A DNA stretch of 64,000 nt from Paraburkholderia ginsengiterrae (GTDB lineage Bacteria; Pseudomonadota; Gammaproteobacteria; Burkholderiales; Burkholderiaceae): assembly GCF_001645125.1 (NCBI RefSeq), contig NZ_LXKA01000382.1, forward strand, positions 124,001 to 188,000, in the 5' to 3' direction. The position numbers were made by a program, and so were the translations under genes. Shown here piece by piece: positions 1 through 8,571 of this stretch (its first letter is position 1; the number at the start of each line of letters is the position of its first letter). A model generated the notes under the pieces. The model did no database searches and was not told where the DNA came from. It saw only the letters and a program-made list of their open reading frames with translations.

Positions 1-507
1 GACCAGAAAGATGCTGCGCCAGCCGATCAAGCCGATCAGCACTCCACCCAGCAATGGCCCGGACGCCATGGCCACGCCGCCCAGTCCGGCCCACACGCCG
101 AACACGGCGGCGCGTTCGCGGGAATTCGACCAGGTGTGGTTGATGAGGGCCAGCGAGGCCGGCACCAGCAATGCCGCTCCGACACCCTGGACAATGCGCC
201 CGGCGACCAGCAGGGGGAGGCTCGGTGCGGCGCCGCACAGCGCCGACGCCACGGTGAATGCGGCCAGCCCCGCGATGTAGACGTTACGCGCGCCATGACG
301 ATCACCCAGCGTTCCGCCGGTCAACAGCAGGCTGGCAAAAGTCAGGGTGTAGGCGGTGACGATCCACTGCAATCCGGCAATGCCGCCCGCGAGACTATTG
401 GCGATCGGCTCCAGCGCGACGTTGACGATCGACGTATCGAGAATCACGATCACGTAGCTGAGGCTCGTCGCGAGTAGCACGCGTTGCTGATGCTTGACGT
501 TCTCCAC
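1..507 (-). CDS. DHA2-type MFS efflux transporter (3' end cut by window)
   Basis: N-terminal 169 codons of a drug:H+ antiporter of the EmrB/QacA type, which exports toxic compounds across the inner membrane. The first helix contains the family signature VILDTSIVNVALEPI, followed by QWIVTAYTL, then GGTLGDRHGARNVY (the MFS loop 2-3 motif) and GRIVQGVGAALLVPASLALI (motif C region of 14-TM exporters). The likely start is GTG at 507, with an AAGGA about 12 bases upstream. The gene continues beyond position 1, so the C-terminal half is not seen. It is divergent from the HTH regulator at 642, a common pump/regulator arrangement. The substrate is unknown. Confidence 0.85.
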   Translation of the reverse strand, partial: MENVKHQQRVLLATSLSYVIVILDTSIVNVALEPIANSLAGGIAGLQWIVTAYTLTFASLLLTGGTLGDRHGARNVYIAGLAAFTVASALCGAAPSLPLLVAGRIVQGVGAALLVPASLALINHTWSNSRERAAVFGVWAGLGGVAMASGPLLGGVLIGLIGWRSIFLV

Positions 508-641
508 CTTGGGGCGATCCTTTTTTTCGTGCCGTGTGTTGCTCCAGTATCGGCGGCGCGTGGTGTCCGATGCTTCGATGCGTGTCGAAACATGCGACTA
601 TCGAATCGCCGTATGCTCGAGCTGAAATCACGGAGATCCTC

Positions 642-1418
642 TTGAACGCCCAGCCCAATCTATCCGCCACCGCATTCCTGATCGCGGATGCCGCCCGTGC
701 CGCCATGCTGATGGCGCTCGCCGACGGCCGCGCATTGCCCGCGGGTGAATTGGCCTATGCCGCCGGTGTGACGCCGCAAACGGCCAGCAGCCATCTGACG
801 AAGTTGTTGGACGGCGGACTTCTTGATGTCGAGAAACAAGGGCGGCACCGCTACTCCCGGCTCGCCGGCCCGCAAGTCGCGCTGGCGCTCGAAAGCCTCG
901 CGTCGATCGGCACGCCACGGACCGTCCGCCGTAAACCGCCTGGCCGCGACGCCGAGAAACTCCGGTTCGCGCGTTGTTGCTACGACCATCTGGCTGGCCA
1001 GGCCGGCGTTGCGATCACGCAAGCGCTGTTGACGCGGGGTTTGCTATCCGTCGAACCAGACAAGCGCTTTGCGATCACGGACCAGGGCGCGGCGTGGTTC
1101 GACGCGTTCGGCCTCGACCTCGAAGCGGCTCGACCGGGGCGGCATGGCATCGCACGTCAATGCCTCGACTGGACTGAACGGCAGCACCATCTCGCGGGGC
1201 CGCTCGGCGTAGCGCTGCTCGATTCGCTGTGTGCCAAAGGCTGGGTCACACGCAGCCGGGCCTCGCGGGCCGTGCAGATCACGCCGCGAGGATGGACAGG
1301 ATTGCGGGAGCAACTCGACATTACGGCCGATGCGATTGAAGGCATCGGCAGCGACGCCGCGGACGAAGCGCAGACCGCACGCACGACCGCGCCGGCCAAC
1401 ACGGCTGCTGGTCGCTAG
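642..1418 (+). CDS. ArsR-like winged-helix transcriptional regulator
   Basis: About 258 residues. An N-terminal winged-helix domain reads SATAFLIADAARAAMLMALADG, then ELAYAAGVTPQTASSHLTKL (recognition helix) and GGLLDVEKQGRHRYSRLA (wing), typical of ArsR/HTH_20 proteins. The C-terminal half is a longer effector-like region that I cannot assign. I chose the TTG at 642 because CGGAG lies six bases upstream and the match to the family begins just after it; an in-frame GTG at 534 would add 36 residues of poor quality. It is divergent from the efflux gene ending at 507 and probably controls it (inference). The stop codon overlaps the stop of the convergent gene at 1415. Confidence 0.8.
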   Translation: MNAQPNLSATAFLIADAARAAMLMALADGRALPAGELAYAAGVTPQTASSHLTKLLDGGLLDVEKQGRHRYSRLAGPQVALALESLASIGTPRTVRRKPPGRDAEKLRFARCCYDHLAGQAGVAITQALLTRGLLSVEPDKRFAITDQGAAWFDAFGLDLEAARPGRHGIARQCLDWTERQHHLAGPLGVALLDSLCAKGWVTRSRASRAVQITPRGWTGLREQLDITADAIEGIGSDAADEAQTARTTAPANTAAGR

Positions 1419-1648
1419 CGGCGTCCGCTGCGACCCCACACATAGCGCACCCACCGCTGCCACCGGCTCTGCTGCGGAGCGGTTGCGTGATGCCTGGCCT
1501 GCGCTTCGCGATCGCGCTCGACGCTCTTCTGCACCTGGTCGTGAATCTGGCGCAGCGTCATACCGCCGGGGCCGGTCAGCTTGTCGGGTTCGGAATCGGG
1601 ATCGGGATTGGGGTCGCTAGTGGCATTGTGATCGGGATCATCGGTCAT
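1415..1648 (-). CDS. small hypothetical protein (77 aa)
   Basis: Begins MTDDPDHNATSDPN: an acidic, Asp/Asn/Pro-rich N-terminus followed by MTLRQIHDQVQKSVERDRE (probable amphipathic helix) and a basic, Trp-rich tail (RWQRWVRYVWGRSGRR). There is no membrane segment or signal peptide. The ATG at 1648 is preceded by an AGGCGAG purine stretch; an upstream in-frame start at 1708 has no better support. Its stop and the stop of the regulator at 1418 interlock in a CTAG. Function is unknown; the acidic and basic halves suggest a small binding protein, but this is speculation. Confidence 0.55.
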   Translation of the reverse strand: MTDDPDHNATSDPNPDPDSEPDKLTGPGGMTLRQIHDQVQKSVERDREAQARHHATAPQQSRWQRWVRYVWGRSGRR

Positions 1649-1791
1649 GAGACTCGCCTGTTCCTGATGAGTCGACTCGATCTTGATACAGATGGAGAAC
1701 CGCCGCAAGCGCCACGCCTCTACGCGGGCCGCCCGTGAATCCGCAGGACTGGCACAATTGGGGGACTTTCGATCCGCCCAGGAAATGCATC

Positions 1792-3566
1792 ATGTCCGAT
1801 GCCGCCCCGCGTGCTTCGCGCCTCGGCCCGTTGTTCTCCTTATCACCCTTTCTGCGCCGTTACGCCGGCCGCTGGGCACTCGCTTTCCTCGCGCTGGTGA
1901 CGTCGGCGGGGGCGACCCTGACTTTGCCGGTGGCGTTCAGATACCTGATCGACCGCGGTTTCGCCGCCGGCAGCCGGGCGCATATCGATCGCTATTTTCT
2001 GGCGCTGTTCGTCGTGTCGCTGATCCTTGCCGCCGCCACGGCGCTGCGCTTTTACCTGGTGTCGTGGCTGGGCGAGCGGGTCACGGCCGATTTGCGGCAG
2101 GCGGTCTATGGGCACATCCTCGAGATGAGTCCGCAGTTCTTCGAGACCACGCAGACCGGAGAGGTGCTGTCGCGGCTGACCGCTGACACCACGTTGATCC
2201 AGACGGTGGTGGGCACCAGCCTGTCGCTGGGGTTGCGCAACTTCTTCCTGCTTACCGGCGGCGTCGCGATGCTGGCGGTGACGAGCCCCGTGCTGTGCGG
2301 CTACATTCTCGCCACGCTGGTTGTGGTGATCGTGCCCATCGTCGTTTTTGGGCGGCGCGTGCGGCGGCTCTCGCGTGCGAGTCAGGACAAGGTGGCGAAT
2401 GCGAGTGCGCTGGCGGGCGAGGTGCTCAACGCCATGCCGACCGTGCAATCGTTCACCCAGGAACCCTACGAGGCCATGCGCTTCACCGGCGCGGCGGAGG
2501 GCGCATTCCAGACGGCGCTCACGCGCATCCGCGCACGCGCCTGGCTGACGGCCGTGGTGATCGTGCTGGTGTTCGCCGCCGTCGTGTTCGTGCTGTGGCT
2601 CGGCGCGCAACAAGTGCTGGCCGGCAGCATGACAGCGGGTCAATTGTCCCAGTTCATTCTCTACGCGGTCGTCACCGCCGGCGCGGTGGGGGCGGTCGCC
2701 GAAGTGTGGGGCGATCTGCAACGTGCCGCGGGCGCCACGGAGCGGCTGCTGCAACTGCTGGAGGCGCGCTCGCCGGTCGAGCAGGCCGAAGCCACCGTCC
2801 CGCTGCCACGGCGCGGCGACGGTATCCGCTTCGACAACGTGAGCTTCTCGTATCCGTCGCGTCCCGGCGTGGCGGCGCTCGCCGGTATTTCACTCGATGT
2901 CCGTCCGGGCGAGCATGTCGCATTGGTCGGACCGTCCGGCGCGGGCAAGACCACGCTGTTCCAACTGCTGCTGCGTTTTTACGATCCGCAGTCCGGCAAC
3001 ATCCTCATCAACGGCGTGCCGGCGCGGCAGGTGGCGCTTGCTGAATTGCGCCGGGAAATTGGCGTGGTCTTGCAGGAGTCCGTAATTTTTTCCGGAACTG
3101 TGCTCGACAACATCCGCTACGGCGCACCGGATGCCACCTTCGAGGAAGTACAGCGCGCCGCTGACATGGCGGCTGCGAGCGGCTTTATCGACGAGTTGCC
3201 GCAACGCTACGACACGTCAGCGGCGAGCGCGGCGTGCGGCTCTCAGGCGGGCAGCGTCAGCGCATCGCGATCGCCCGCGCGATTCTGAAGAACCCGCCCA
3301 TTCTGCTGCTCGACGAGGCGACCAGCGCGCTCGACGCCGCCAGCGAACGGCTCGTGCAACTGGCGCTGGACAATGCCGCGCAGAACCGCACCACGCTGGT
3401 CATCGCACACCGTTTGGCGACCGTGCAACAGGCTGACCGCATCGTCGTGCTGGAGCAGGGGCGCATCGTCGCGCAGGGCCGTCACGCCGATCTCCTTCTC
3501 AGTTCGCCGCTCTATGCCCAGCTTGCCGCACTGCAGTTCGGCGAGCCGCTCGGGCAGACGGCATAA
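1792..3566 (+). pseudogene. ABC exporter (MsbA/LapB-like half-transporter) with a frameshift
   Basis: A fused membrane and ATPase subunit of a lipid or drug exporter. The first reading frame gives six transmembrane helices (residues about 20-310), the Walker A motif GPSGAGKTT (about residue 383) and the Q-loop VVLQESVIFSG. It then breaks after ELPQRYDT near 3220. The rest continues in another frame from about 3221: [15 protein letters not shown] (signature), [12 protein letters not shown] (Walker B) and the H-loop [15 protein letters not shown]. Only five bases separate ACG (Thr) from GGCGAGCGC where six are expected, so one base appears to be missing; restoring it gives DT-S-V-GERGV. ATG 1792 has AGGAA upstream; an in-frame start at 1735 is less likely. 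Either a recent inactivating mutation or a sequencing error; every motif is otherwise intact. Confidence 0.85.
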
Positions 3567-3597
3567 TGACGCAATATCCGCGTGACTGGATCGCATC

Positions 3598-3846
3598 ATG
3601 TCATCTGAGCAAGACTACTGGTTTCCGGCTAAACGCTATGGTTGGGGCTGGGGCCTCCCGTCGCGTTGGCAAGGATGGGTGGTGTTGGTCACTTACCTGG
3701 TGGTGATCTGGCTGGACACGCGTTTTTTCCGCCCGCACGAAGAGCCCGTCACGTTTGCCTTGCTGGTCGCGCTATCGAGTCTCGCTCTCGTGGCCGTGTG
3801 CTGGCTCAAGGGCGAGCCGCCTCGCTGGCGGTGGGGCAAGGACTGA
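3598..3846 (+). CDS. small two-helix membrane protein
   Basis: 82 residues. After an aromatic N-terminus (YWFPAKRYGWGWGLPSRW) come two hydrophobic segments, WVVLVTYLVVIWL (residues about 28-40) and FALLVALSSLALVAVCWL (about 52-69). It ends in a basic tail. It starts 31 bases after the broken ABC exporter and ends 52 bases before the uracil-DNA-glycosylase-family gene, so all three may be co-transcribed. I do not recognise a named family. Likely an inner-membrane protein of unknown role. Confidence 0.65.
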   Translation: MSSEQDYWFPAKRYGWGWGLPSRWQGWVVLVTYLVVIWLDTRFFRPHEEPVTFALLVALSSLALVAVCWLKGEPPRWRWGKD

Positions 3847-3898
3847 TCTCGTTGAACGGCCGCGCACGTCGCTTCCATACCGAAACCTGCAATCCCCC

Positions 3899-4495
3899 AT
3901 GTCTGAAGAACGACGCACGCCGCTCGACGTGCTGCTTACCGAAATCCGCGCCTGCCGCGCTTGCGAAGCCGTGCTGCCGCTTGGCCCGCGCCCCGTGGTG
4001 CGCGCGCACCGTGACGCGCGCATTCTGATCGTCGGGCAGGCGCCTGGCGCGCGCGTGCATGCCAGCGGTATTCCATGGGACGACGCGAGTGGCAAGCGGC
4101 TGCGCGAGTGGCTTGGTGTCGAGCCCGACACGTTCTATGACGCGTCGCGCTTCGCGATCGTGCCGATGGGATTCTGCTACCCGGGCCGCGGCGCGAGCGG
4201 CGACAACCCGCCACGGCCCGAATGCGCGAGGCTCTGGCTCGACCGGCTGCTCGCGGAATTGCCGGCGATACGCCTCACGCTGTTGATCGGCCAGTATGCG
4301 CAGCGGCATTTCCTCGCGAACGCGCGCAAGGCGACGCTGACGGACACCGTCCTCGCATGGCGCGACTTTGGTCCTGCGGTGTTGCCATTGCCGCATCCGT
4401 CGCCGCGCAACCAGGCCTGGTTCAAGCATCACCCGTGGTTCGAAAGCGACGTGCTGCCCGAATTGCGCCGGCGGGTCGCACAGCAACTCGCGTGA
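3899..4495 (+). CDS. uracil-DNA glycosylase family protein
   Basis: 198 residues of the uracil-DNA glycosylase superfamily, which excises damaged or misincorporated bases. The region CRACEAVLP (residues 18-26) resembles the N-terminal Cys pair of family 4/5 enzymes. ILIVGQAPGARVH carries the GQAPG active-site loop, and LPHPSPRNQAW is the HPSPRN motif of motif 2. FAIVPMGFCYPG lies between them. Only two of the usual four iron-sulphur Cys residues are obvious, so it belongs with the short family-like proteins whose activity is less well known. The ATG at 3899 was chosen over an earlier in-frame start at 3755 because homology begins at MSEERRTPLD. Confidence 0.85.
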   Translation: MSEERRTPLDVLLTEIRACRACEAVLPLGPRPVVRAHRDARILIVGQAPGARVHASGIPWDDASGKRLREWLGVEPDTFYDASRFAIVPMGFCYPGRGASGDNPPRPECARLWLDRLLAELPAIRLTLLIGQYAQRHFLANARKATLTDTVLAWRDFGPAVLPLPHPSPRNQAWFKHHPWFESDVLPELRRRVAQQLA

Positions 4496-4503
4496 TTCGT
4501 CGC

Positions 4504-4911
4504 TCATTGGTGCGTTGCCTGCGATCGTTGTGCGTGCTGTGTTGGAATCAGGCGCCAGGCCAGTAACACCGCCAGGCCGAAAGCGACGTACAGGAGCGTG
4601 AGCACCCAGGCCGGCAAATCGTAGTAGAGCAGGCGGCTCACCCAGCGCTGGATAAAACCTTGTGTGACGCCTGACGATTCCAGCGAGCCTGTACGCAGCC
4701 AGTCCTCGAGCGTCGTCAACGGGCACGCGATACCCAGCAGCGACAGCGCTGACACGATCAGAATCGAGAAGAGGTGTGTGAGGCGGAAAAGCCGTTGACG
4801 TATCCAGCTCCAGCCGAGGGCGGCGCCCACCCAGATCGCGACGAGTCCGCCCACAATGAACAACGCAAGCAGCGCATGCACGACAAGCACCGCATCGGCT
4901 AGCCAGATCAT
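4504..4911 (-). CDS. DUF2784-type membrane protein
   Basis: 135 residues with four predicted transmembrane helices: LADAVLVVHALLALFIVGGLVAI, RLTHLFSILIVSALSLLG, a segment around VSRLLYYDLPAWVL, and LTLLYVAFGLAVLLAW. The pattern WSWIRQRLFRLTHL and the conserved CPLTTLEDWLR segment fit the DUF2784 family of small integral membrane proteins. Function is unknown in the family. It is convergent with the glycosylase-family gene, whose stop is eight bases away. Confidence 0.8.
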   Translation of the reverse strand: MIWLADAVLVVHALLALFIVGGLVAIWVGAALGWSWIRQRLFRLTHLFSILIVSALSLLGIACPLTTLEDWLRTGSLESSGVTQGFIQRWVSRLLYYDLPAWVLTLLYVAFGLAVLLAWRLIPTQHAQRSQATHQ

Positions 4912-5013
4912 GATCCGCTTTCTTTTGCCCTGCTTTCCCGCAGGTCAAATTGAATCAAACAGAGTCCAACTTGTTCAGTACTCAGAAGTGCAAGGTTGCC
5001 GGCGCGATTATTT

Positions 5014-5172
5014 TCAGCGTCGGTGGCGCATGACTTCCCAGCAATCGCGATGGTCCATTCGCTTGAGTTGCCGGCGCCGTTTCATTTCGCGCCAGTAGTG
5101 AACCGCAACGAGCAGCATGGCGGCACTTAGCCCACACAGACCCACCACGATTCCTGTCCCCGACTCGGCCAT
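5014..5172 (-). CDS. very small single-helix membrane protein (52 aa)
   Basis: Starts MAESGTGIVVGLCGLSAAML: a hydrophobic helix of about 20 residues beginning at residue 7, followed by a strongly basic tail (REMKRRRQLKRMDHRD), which predicts a cytoplasmic C-terminus. The ATG at 5172 is preceded by a perfect AAGGAG with six-base spacing, so I prefer it over the in-frame start at 5202. Function is unknown. Confidence 0.65.
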   Translation of the reverse strand: MAESGTGIVVGLCGLSAAMLLVAVHYWREMKRRRQLKRMDHRDCWEVMRHRR

Positions 5173-5212
5173 GGAACACTCCTTGAGTGTGAACCTGATC
5201 AAGCGATGCGTG

Positions 5213-5419
5213 TCATTCGTCGTTCAGGACACGAGCGGCAGCTTTTAGAAATATTTGTCCGTCGTCGGTAATAAGCGGACGTTGCTGCCCGGAAGCGAGG
5301 TTCTCCAACGTAATGAGTTGGCGATCCAGCAGCGCTTCCAGATCGGCACGGTCCAGACTCAGCAGATCCGGTGCATCCTTGAGTAGCATGAGGGTTGCGA
5401 ATTCATGTGGACTGAGCAT
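5213..5419 (-). CDS. small hypothetical protein (68 aa)
   Basis: MLSPHEFATLMLLKDAPDLL followed by LDRADLEALLDRQLI and LITDDGQIFLKAAARVL. It looks like an all-helical domain resembling a winged-helix fragment (helix, helix, short strand after a TDDGQ turn), but I cannot name a family. GAGGAGAC stands just upstream of the ATG. It lies 41 bases upstream of the 52-residue membrane protein on the same strand, so the two may form a small operon. Confidence 0.6.
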   Translation of the reverse strand: MLSPHEFATLMLLKDAPDLLSLDRADLEALLDRQLITLENLASGQQRPLITDDGQIFLKAAARVLNDE

Positions 5420-5667
5420 CTCCGTCTCCTCGCTGAGCTTGTTGCTTCGCTGGGAATTTGATCCGTTGATCTCGCTTCGCGACCAGGATCAATTCGGGGA
5501 TGGCTGCTGCGGGATGTCATCTCGCGTTCGGGAGACATGTCGCGCGCCAAGGAGGTCATCTTAATGCTGAGGCGTCCAATAGATCAACATATGGGAATTG
5601 TTTTTTCGAAATTTTTATGGCGCCGCTGCGAGGCCATCGCGGTGCAGCATGATTCGCCGGCTGGCAA

Positions 5668-6000
5668 ATGTGTGCTGCTTCACATCACGCGTTTGCCAGC
5701 GCACATACTCGATGCGTGCGCACCGATCCTGATGATTTTTCTGGTAGCGCTTCCACGCGAAAGTCTGCACGCGCGCTTCTCGATCCTGCGCATCATGATC
5801 CGCCAGAAGGTTTCGAAGTCCTTATCGAAAGTGACTTGGTTCGCGAATTGTCCGACATGCCGATCAAGAACAGTGATGCGTGCGCTGTCTATCGCGAAGG
5901 CAAAACGATCATGCCTGGCCTGATCGATCAGGCCCTCAATGTGACGAACAACCGCGGCGGCGGCGCGGTTCGCCGCCTGGCTAGGTCGTTGAAAAAATGA
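5668..6000 (+). CDS. possible hypothetical protein (110 aa), uncertain
   Basis: The second half reads like real coding sequence with good third-position GC: GFEVLIESDLVRELSDMP, then DACAVYREGKTIMPGLIDQ. The N-terminal part (residues 1-40) is rich in His, Ser and Arg and less convincing, and no ribosome-binding site precedes the ATG. An overlapping ORF in another frame starts at 5537, so an upstream frameshift joining the two is possible. The stop overlaps the convergent gene at 5981 by 20 bases. I do not recognise a family. Confidence 0.35.
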   Translation: MCAASHHAFASAHTRCVRTDPDDFSGSASTRKSARALLDPAHHDPPEGFEVLIESDLVRELSDMPIKNSDACAVYREGKTIMPGLIDQALNVTNNRGGGAVRRLARSLKK

Positions 6001-6319
6001 CCGCGGCCGTGTCTTCGACTTGCGTGAAGGTGCGTACAAATCGGTAAGCCTGGCCGCCGATCGGCATCTGATTGAGGCCTGAGCTGGTCAGTTCCAGCAT
6101 TTCATTGGCGAGCGGGATGGCGATCGTGCCGGCCCGCTTCATTTCCTCGAGCGGACCGGACGGATCGCCCAGGTACACGGTGCAAACAGCGTTCGTGTGA
6201 CGCATCATCACCACGGACGCCGCCTTGTCGAGGGACAGTTCGAGATATTCCGCCAATGTCTGCAGCGACTCTGGCACGGGCTCCCGAGCGCCGTTCATTG
6301 TTGTGGTTGCGAATGTCAT
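5981..6319 (-). CDS. hypothetical protein (112 aa)
   Basis: Cytoplasmic protein without signal peptide. The core runs LQTLAEYLELSLDKAASVVM, then NAVCTVYLGDPSGPLEEM, ANEMLELTSSGLNQMPIGG and AYRFVRTFTQVEDTAAVIF. The alternating strands look like a small alpha/beta fold. The ATG at 6319 is preserved with a GGGGGA purine run upstream; the in-frame ATG at 6334 is a weaker alternative. The 285 bases upstream separate it from the divergent GGDEF-EAL gene. No family recognised. Confidence 0.65.
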   Translation of the reverse strand: MTFATTTMNGAREPVPESLQTLAEYLELSLDKAASVVMMRHTNAVCTVYLGDPSGPLEEMKRAGTIAIPLANEMLELTSSGLNQMPIGGQAYRFVRTFTQVEDTAAVIFSTT

Positions 6320-6604
6320 CTCGTAGTCCCCCATCTCGCGGATGTGAAAACAGGCCGCTGAACAGGCAGCGGTACGTCCACTATACGGCCAGGGGCGTGA
6401 AACGGGAATACGCCGAAAGCGGCGTGGACCACGCATGCGCCTATTGCCGGTAGCACGCCAACGTTCCCCGCCTGTTTGTCATATTTCCGCCACCGGCGGG
6501 GCGGCGGGTTTTCCTCTGCTGAAATCCCCTGATACCTTATGTATACGCAATAATCGCGATGCATGCCCTTTTTCGATCCGCCAACCATCAAAAATGCGTA
6601 GGTC

Positions 6605-8542
6605 ATGGCTTTCAGCGAACCAAGGTCTCCATTTTTCAAGTGGGTCGTCTCGAACGCTCAGGACCTGAGCGAAGACAACCGGCAGATACTGCTTGCCAAT
6701 CTGTTCACGCGCACCGCGTCGATTGTGTTTGCGTCGGTCTGTGAAATCAGCGTTTGTGCGACCGCCTACTACTTTTATCCCAAGGCGCTTTACGCGGGTT
6801 GGGCGAGTGCCGTCGTCGCGCTGCTGATCGTGCGCCTGGCCTTAATCGGGTGGTGCCGTACGCGCAGTGCATATGGCTTGCCGACGCCCACTTCGGCGTT
6901 TTTGCTGGCAAGCCTGCTGTGGAGCGCGCTGTTCGGCTTCGGCACGTTGCTATGCAATATCAGCGGAGATCAGACACTTTTTCTGCTCGGCAACGTTTGC
7001 GCGGTAGGCGTGATTGGCGGACTGGCCGGGCGCAATGCCGGCACCCCCCGGCTCGCCATGCTGCAGATTTCCTTCATTCTCGGCCTGTTGGGTGTCGGTG
7101 CTGCGTTGTCTCCGGGGTCCGGCAAGCTCGTCCTGCTGTTTCAGGCGCCTTTTTGCGCCGCCGGTTTCTTTACCGTTGCGCTGCGCAGCAATCGCGACAC
7201 GGTCGCGTTGCTGCTGGCGCGCGAGCATAGCCAACGCCTCGCCCATCACGACAGCCTCACCGGCTTGCCCAACCGCGCGCGGATCAGCGAACTGCTGCTC
7301 GAACGCACGGAAATGGGCTCGATGCATCAGGATCAGCTGTTTGCGGTTCTACTGATCGATCTCGACGGCTTCAAGGCTATCAATGACAGTCTGGGGCACG
7401 CCGCGGGCGATCAGATCCTTCAGGAAGCGGCCGTGCGGTTGCGTGAAGTGCTGCCGAGTGGCGATCTCGTCGGACGCCTCGCTGGCGACGAGTTCGTGGT
7501 GATCTCCGACGGCGCGGCGCAGCTTCGCGACGTCCGCGTTCTGGCGGATCGCATTGTCAAGGCGCTGGCGCGTCCGTTCGCGCTGCGGCAGGCGCTGGTG
7601 CATATCGGCGCAAGCGTGGGCATCTCGCTCTATCCGGAGCATGCGAGTACCGGACCACAGTTGCTCATCTGTGCCGACCGCGCGCTGTATGCGGTGAAAC
7701 GCAGCGGCAAGAGCGCGTTCTCCGTTTTCGATGCGAAGAGGCATGCTTCGGATGAAAGCCTGAGTCTGTTGCGCAGCGATCTCGAAGGGGCGTTGAAGTC
7801 GTTCAGCGGTTTGCGCATGGAGTATCAGCCGATCATCGATCTCAGCAACGGCGCGGTGTCCGGCCGCGAGGCGCTGATGCGTTGGACGCACCCGACCCGC
7901 GGTGAGCTTTCACCCTCCGCGTTCATTCCCACCGCCGAACGTACGGGGCTCATTCTGGCATTGGGCGAATGGGCCTTGCGGCAGTCGTGCAAGGAGGCGG
8001 TGACATGGCGAGACGGAGCGACAGTCGCCGTCAATGTGTCGCCCGTGCAATTGCGGGAGGAATCGTTTGCTTCGACCCTGACCGGGATTCTTCGCCAGAC
8101 GAAGCTGCCGCCGGAGCGCCTGAATATCGAGGTCACGGAAACCGTGCTGCTGAACGACGACGACGTCGTGACCCAGCGCAACATCGCGAGGCTGCGTGCG
8201 TTGGGCATCGGACTCGCGCTCGACGATTTTGGAACCGGCTTTTCGACCATGTCGACCCTCGTGCGCTTCTCGTTCGACAAGCTCAAGATCGACAGCTCGT
8301 TCGTCAAGGAGTCGGTGCACCGGCGGGAATCGGCGGCGGTGGTGCGCGGCGTCGTGGCGTTGGCGCGGGAAATCGGCATGCCGACCACGGCGGAAGGCAT
8401 TGAAACGCAAGAACAGCTGGACTTCGTGCGCGTGTGCGGATGCACACATGCTCAGGGGTTTCTGCTCGGCAGGCCGGTGCGGGGTTCCGAGATCGAGCGG
8501 ATCGAAGAGAGGACCGCCGCGCATTCCGCGGATAAGGGGTAG
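6605..8542 (+). CDS. membrane-anchored GGDEF-EAL cyclic-di-GMP enzyme
   Basis: 645 residues. An N-terminal membrane sensor has about six helices (residues 35-200, e.g. AGWASAVVALLIVRLALIGW). A GGDEF domain follows, with HHDSLTGLPNR, LLIDLDGFKAINDSLGH and the active loop written AGDEF. The inhibitory I-site RxxD is absent (PSGD in its place). The EAL domain (about 395-635) retains REALMRW, NVSPVQLR, EVTETVLL, LDDFGTGFS, KLKIDSSFV and AEGIETQEQL, so all expected metal and catalytic residues appear present. AGDEF loops are often active, but the intact EAL half suggests that c-di-GMP hydrolysis is at least possible. It probably links a membrane signal to c-di-GMP level. Confidence 0.92.
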   Translation: MAFSEPRSPFFKWVVSNAQDLSEDNRQILLANLFTRTASIVFASVCEISVCATAYYFYPKALYAGWASAVVALLIVRLALIGWCRTRSAYGLPTPTSAFLLASLLWSALFGFGTLLCNISGDQTLFLLGNVCAVGVIGGLAGRNAGTPRLAMLQISFILGLLGVGAALSPGSGKLVLLFQAPFCAAGFFTVALRSNRDTVALLLAREHSQRLAHHDSLTGLPNRARISELLLERTEMGSMHQDQLFAVLLIDLDGFKAINDSLGHAAGDQILQEAAVRLREVLPSGDLVGRLAGDEFVVISDGAAQLRDVRVLADRIVKALARPFALRQALVHIGASVGISLYPEHASTGPQLLICADRALYAVKRSGKSAFSVFDAKRHASDESLSLLRSDLEGALKSFSGLRMEYQPIIDLSNGAVSGREALMRWTHPTRGELSPSAFIPTAERTGLILALGEWALRQSCKEAVTWRDGATVAVNVSPVQLREESFASTLTGILRQTKLPPERLNIEVTETVLLNDDDVVTQRNIARLRALGIGLALDDFGTGFSTMSTLVRFSFDKLKIDSSFVKESVHRRESAAVVRGVVALAREIGMPTTAEGIETQEQLDFVRVCGCTHAQGFLLGRPVRGSEIERIEERTAAHSADKG

Positions 8543-8571
8543 CGCCGGCGAGCGGTGCCTGTTCCGGTTTC

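Noticed and set aside
6605-8542. Calling the GGDEF domain inactive because of AGDEF
   Set aside because: AGDEF loops are found in active cyclases, so the change alone does not support loss of function.
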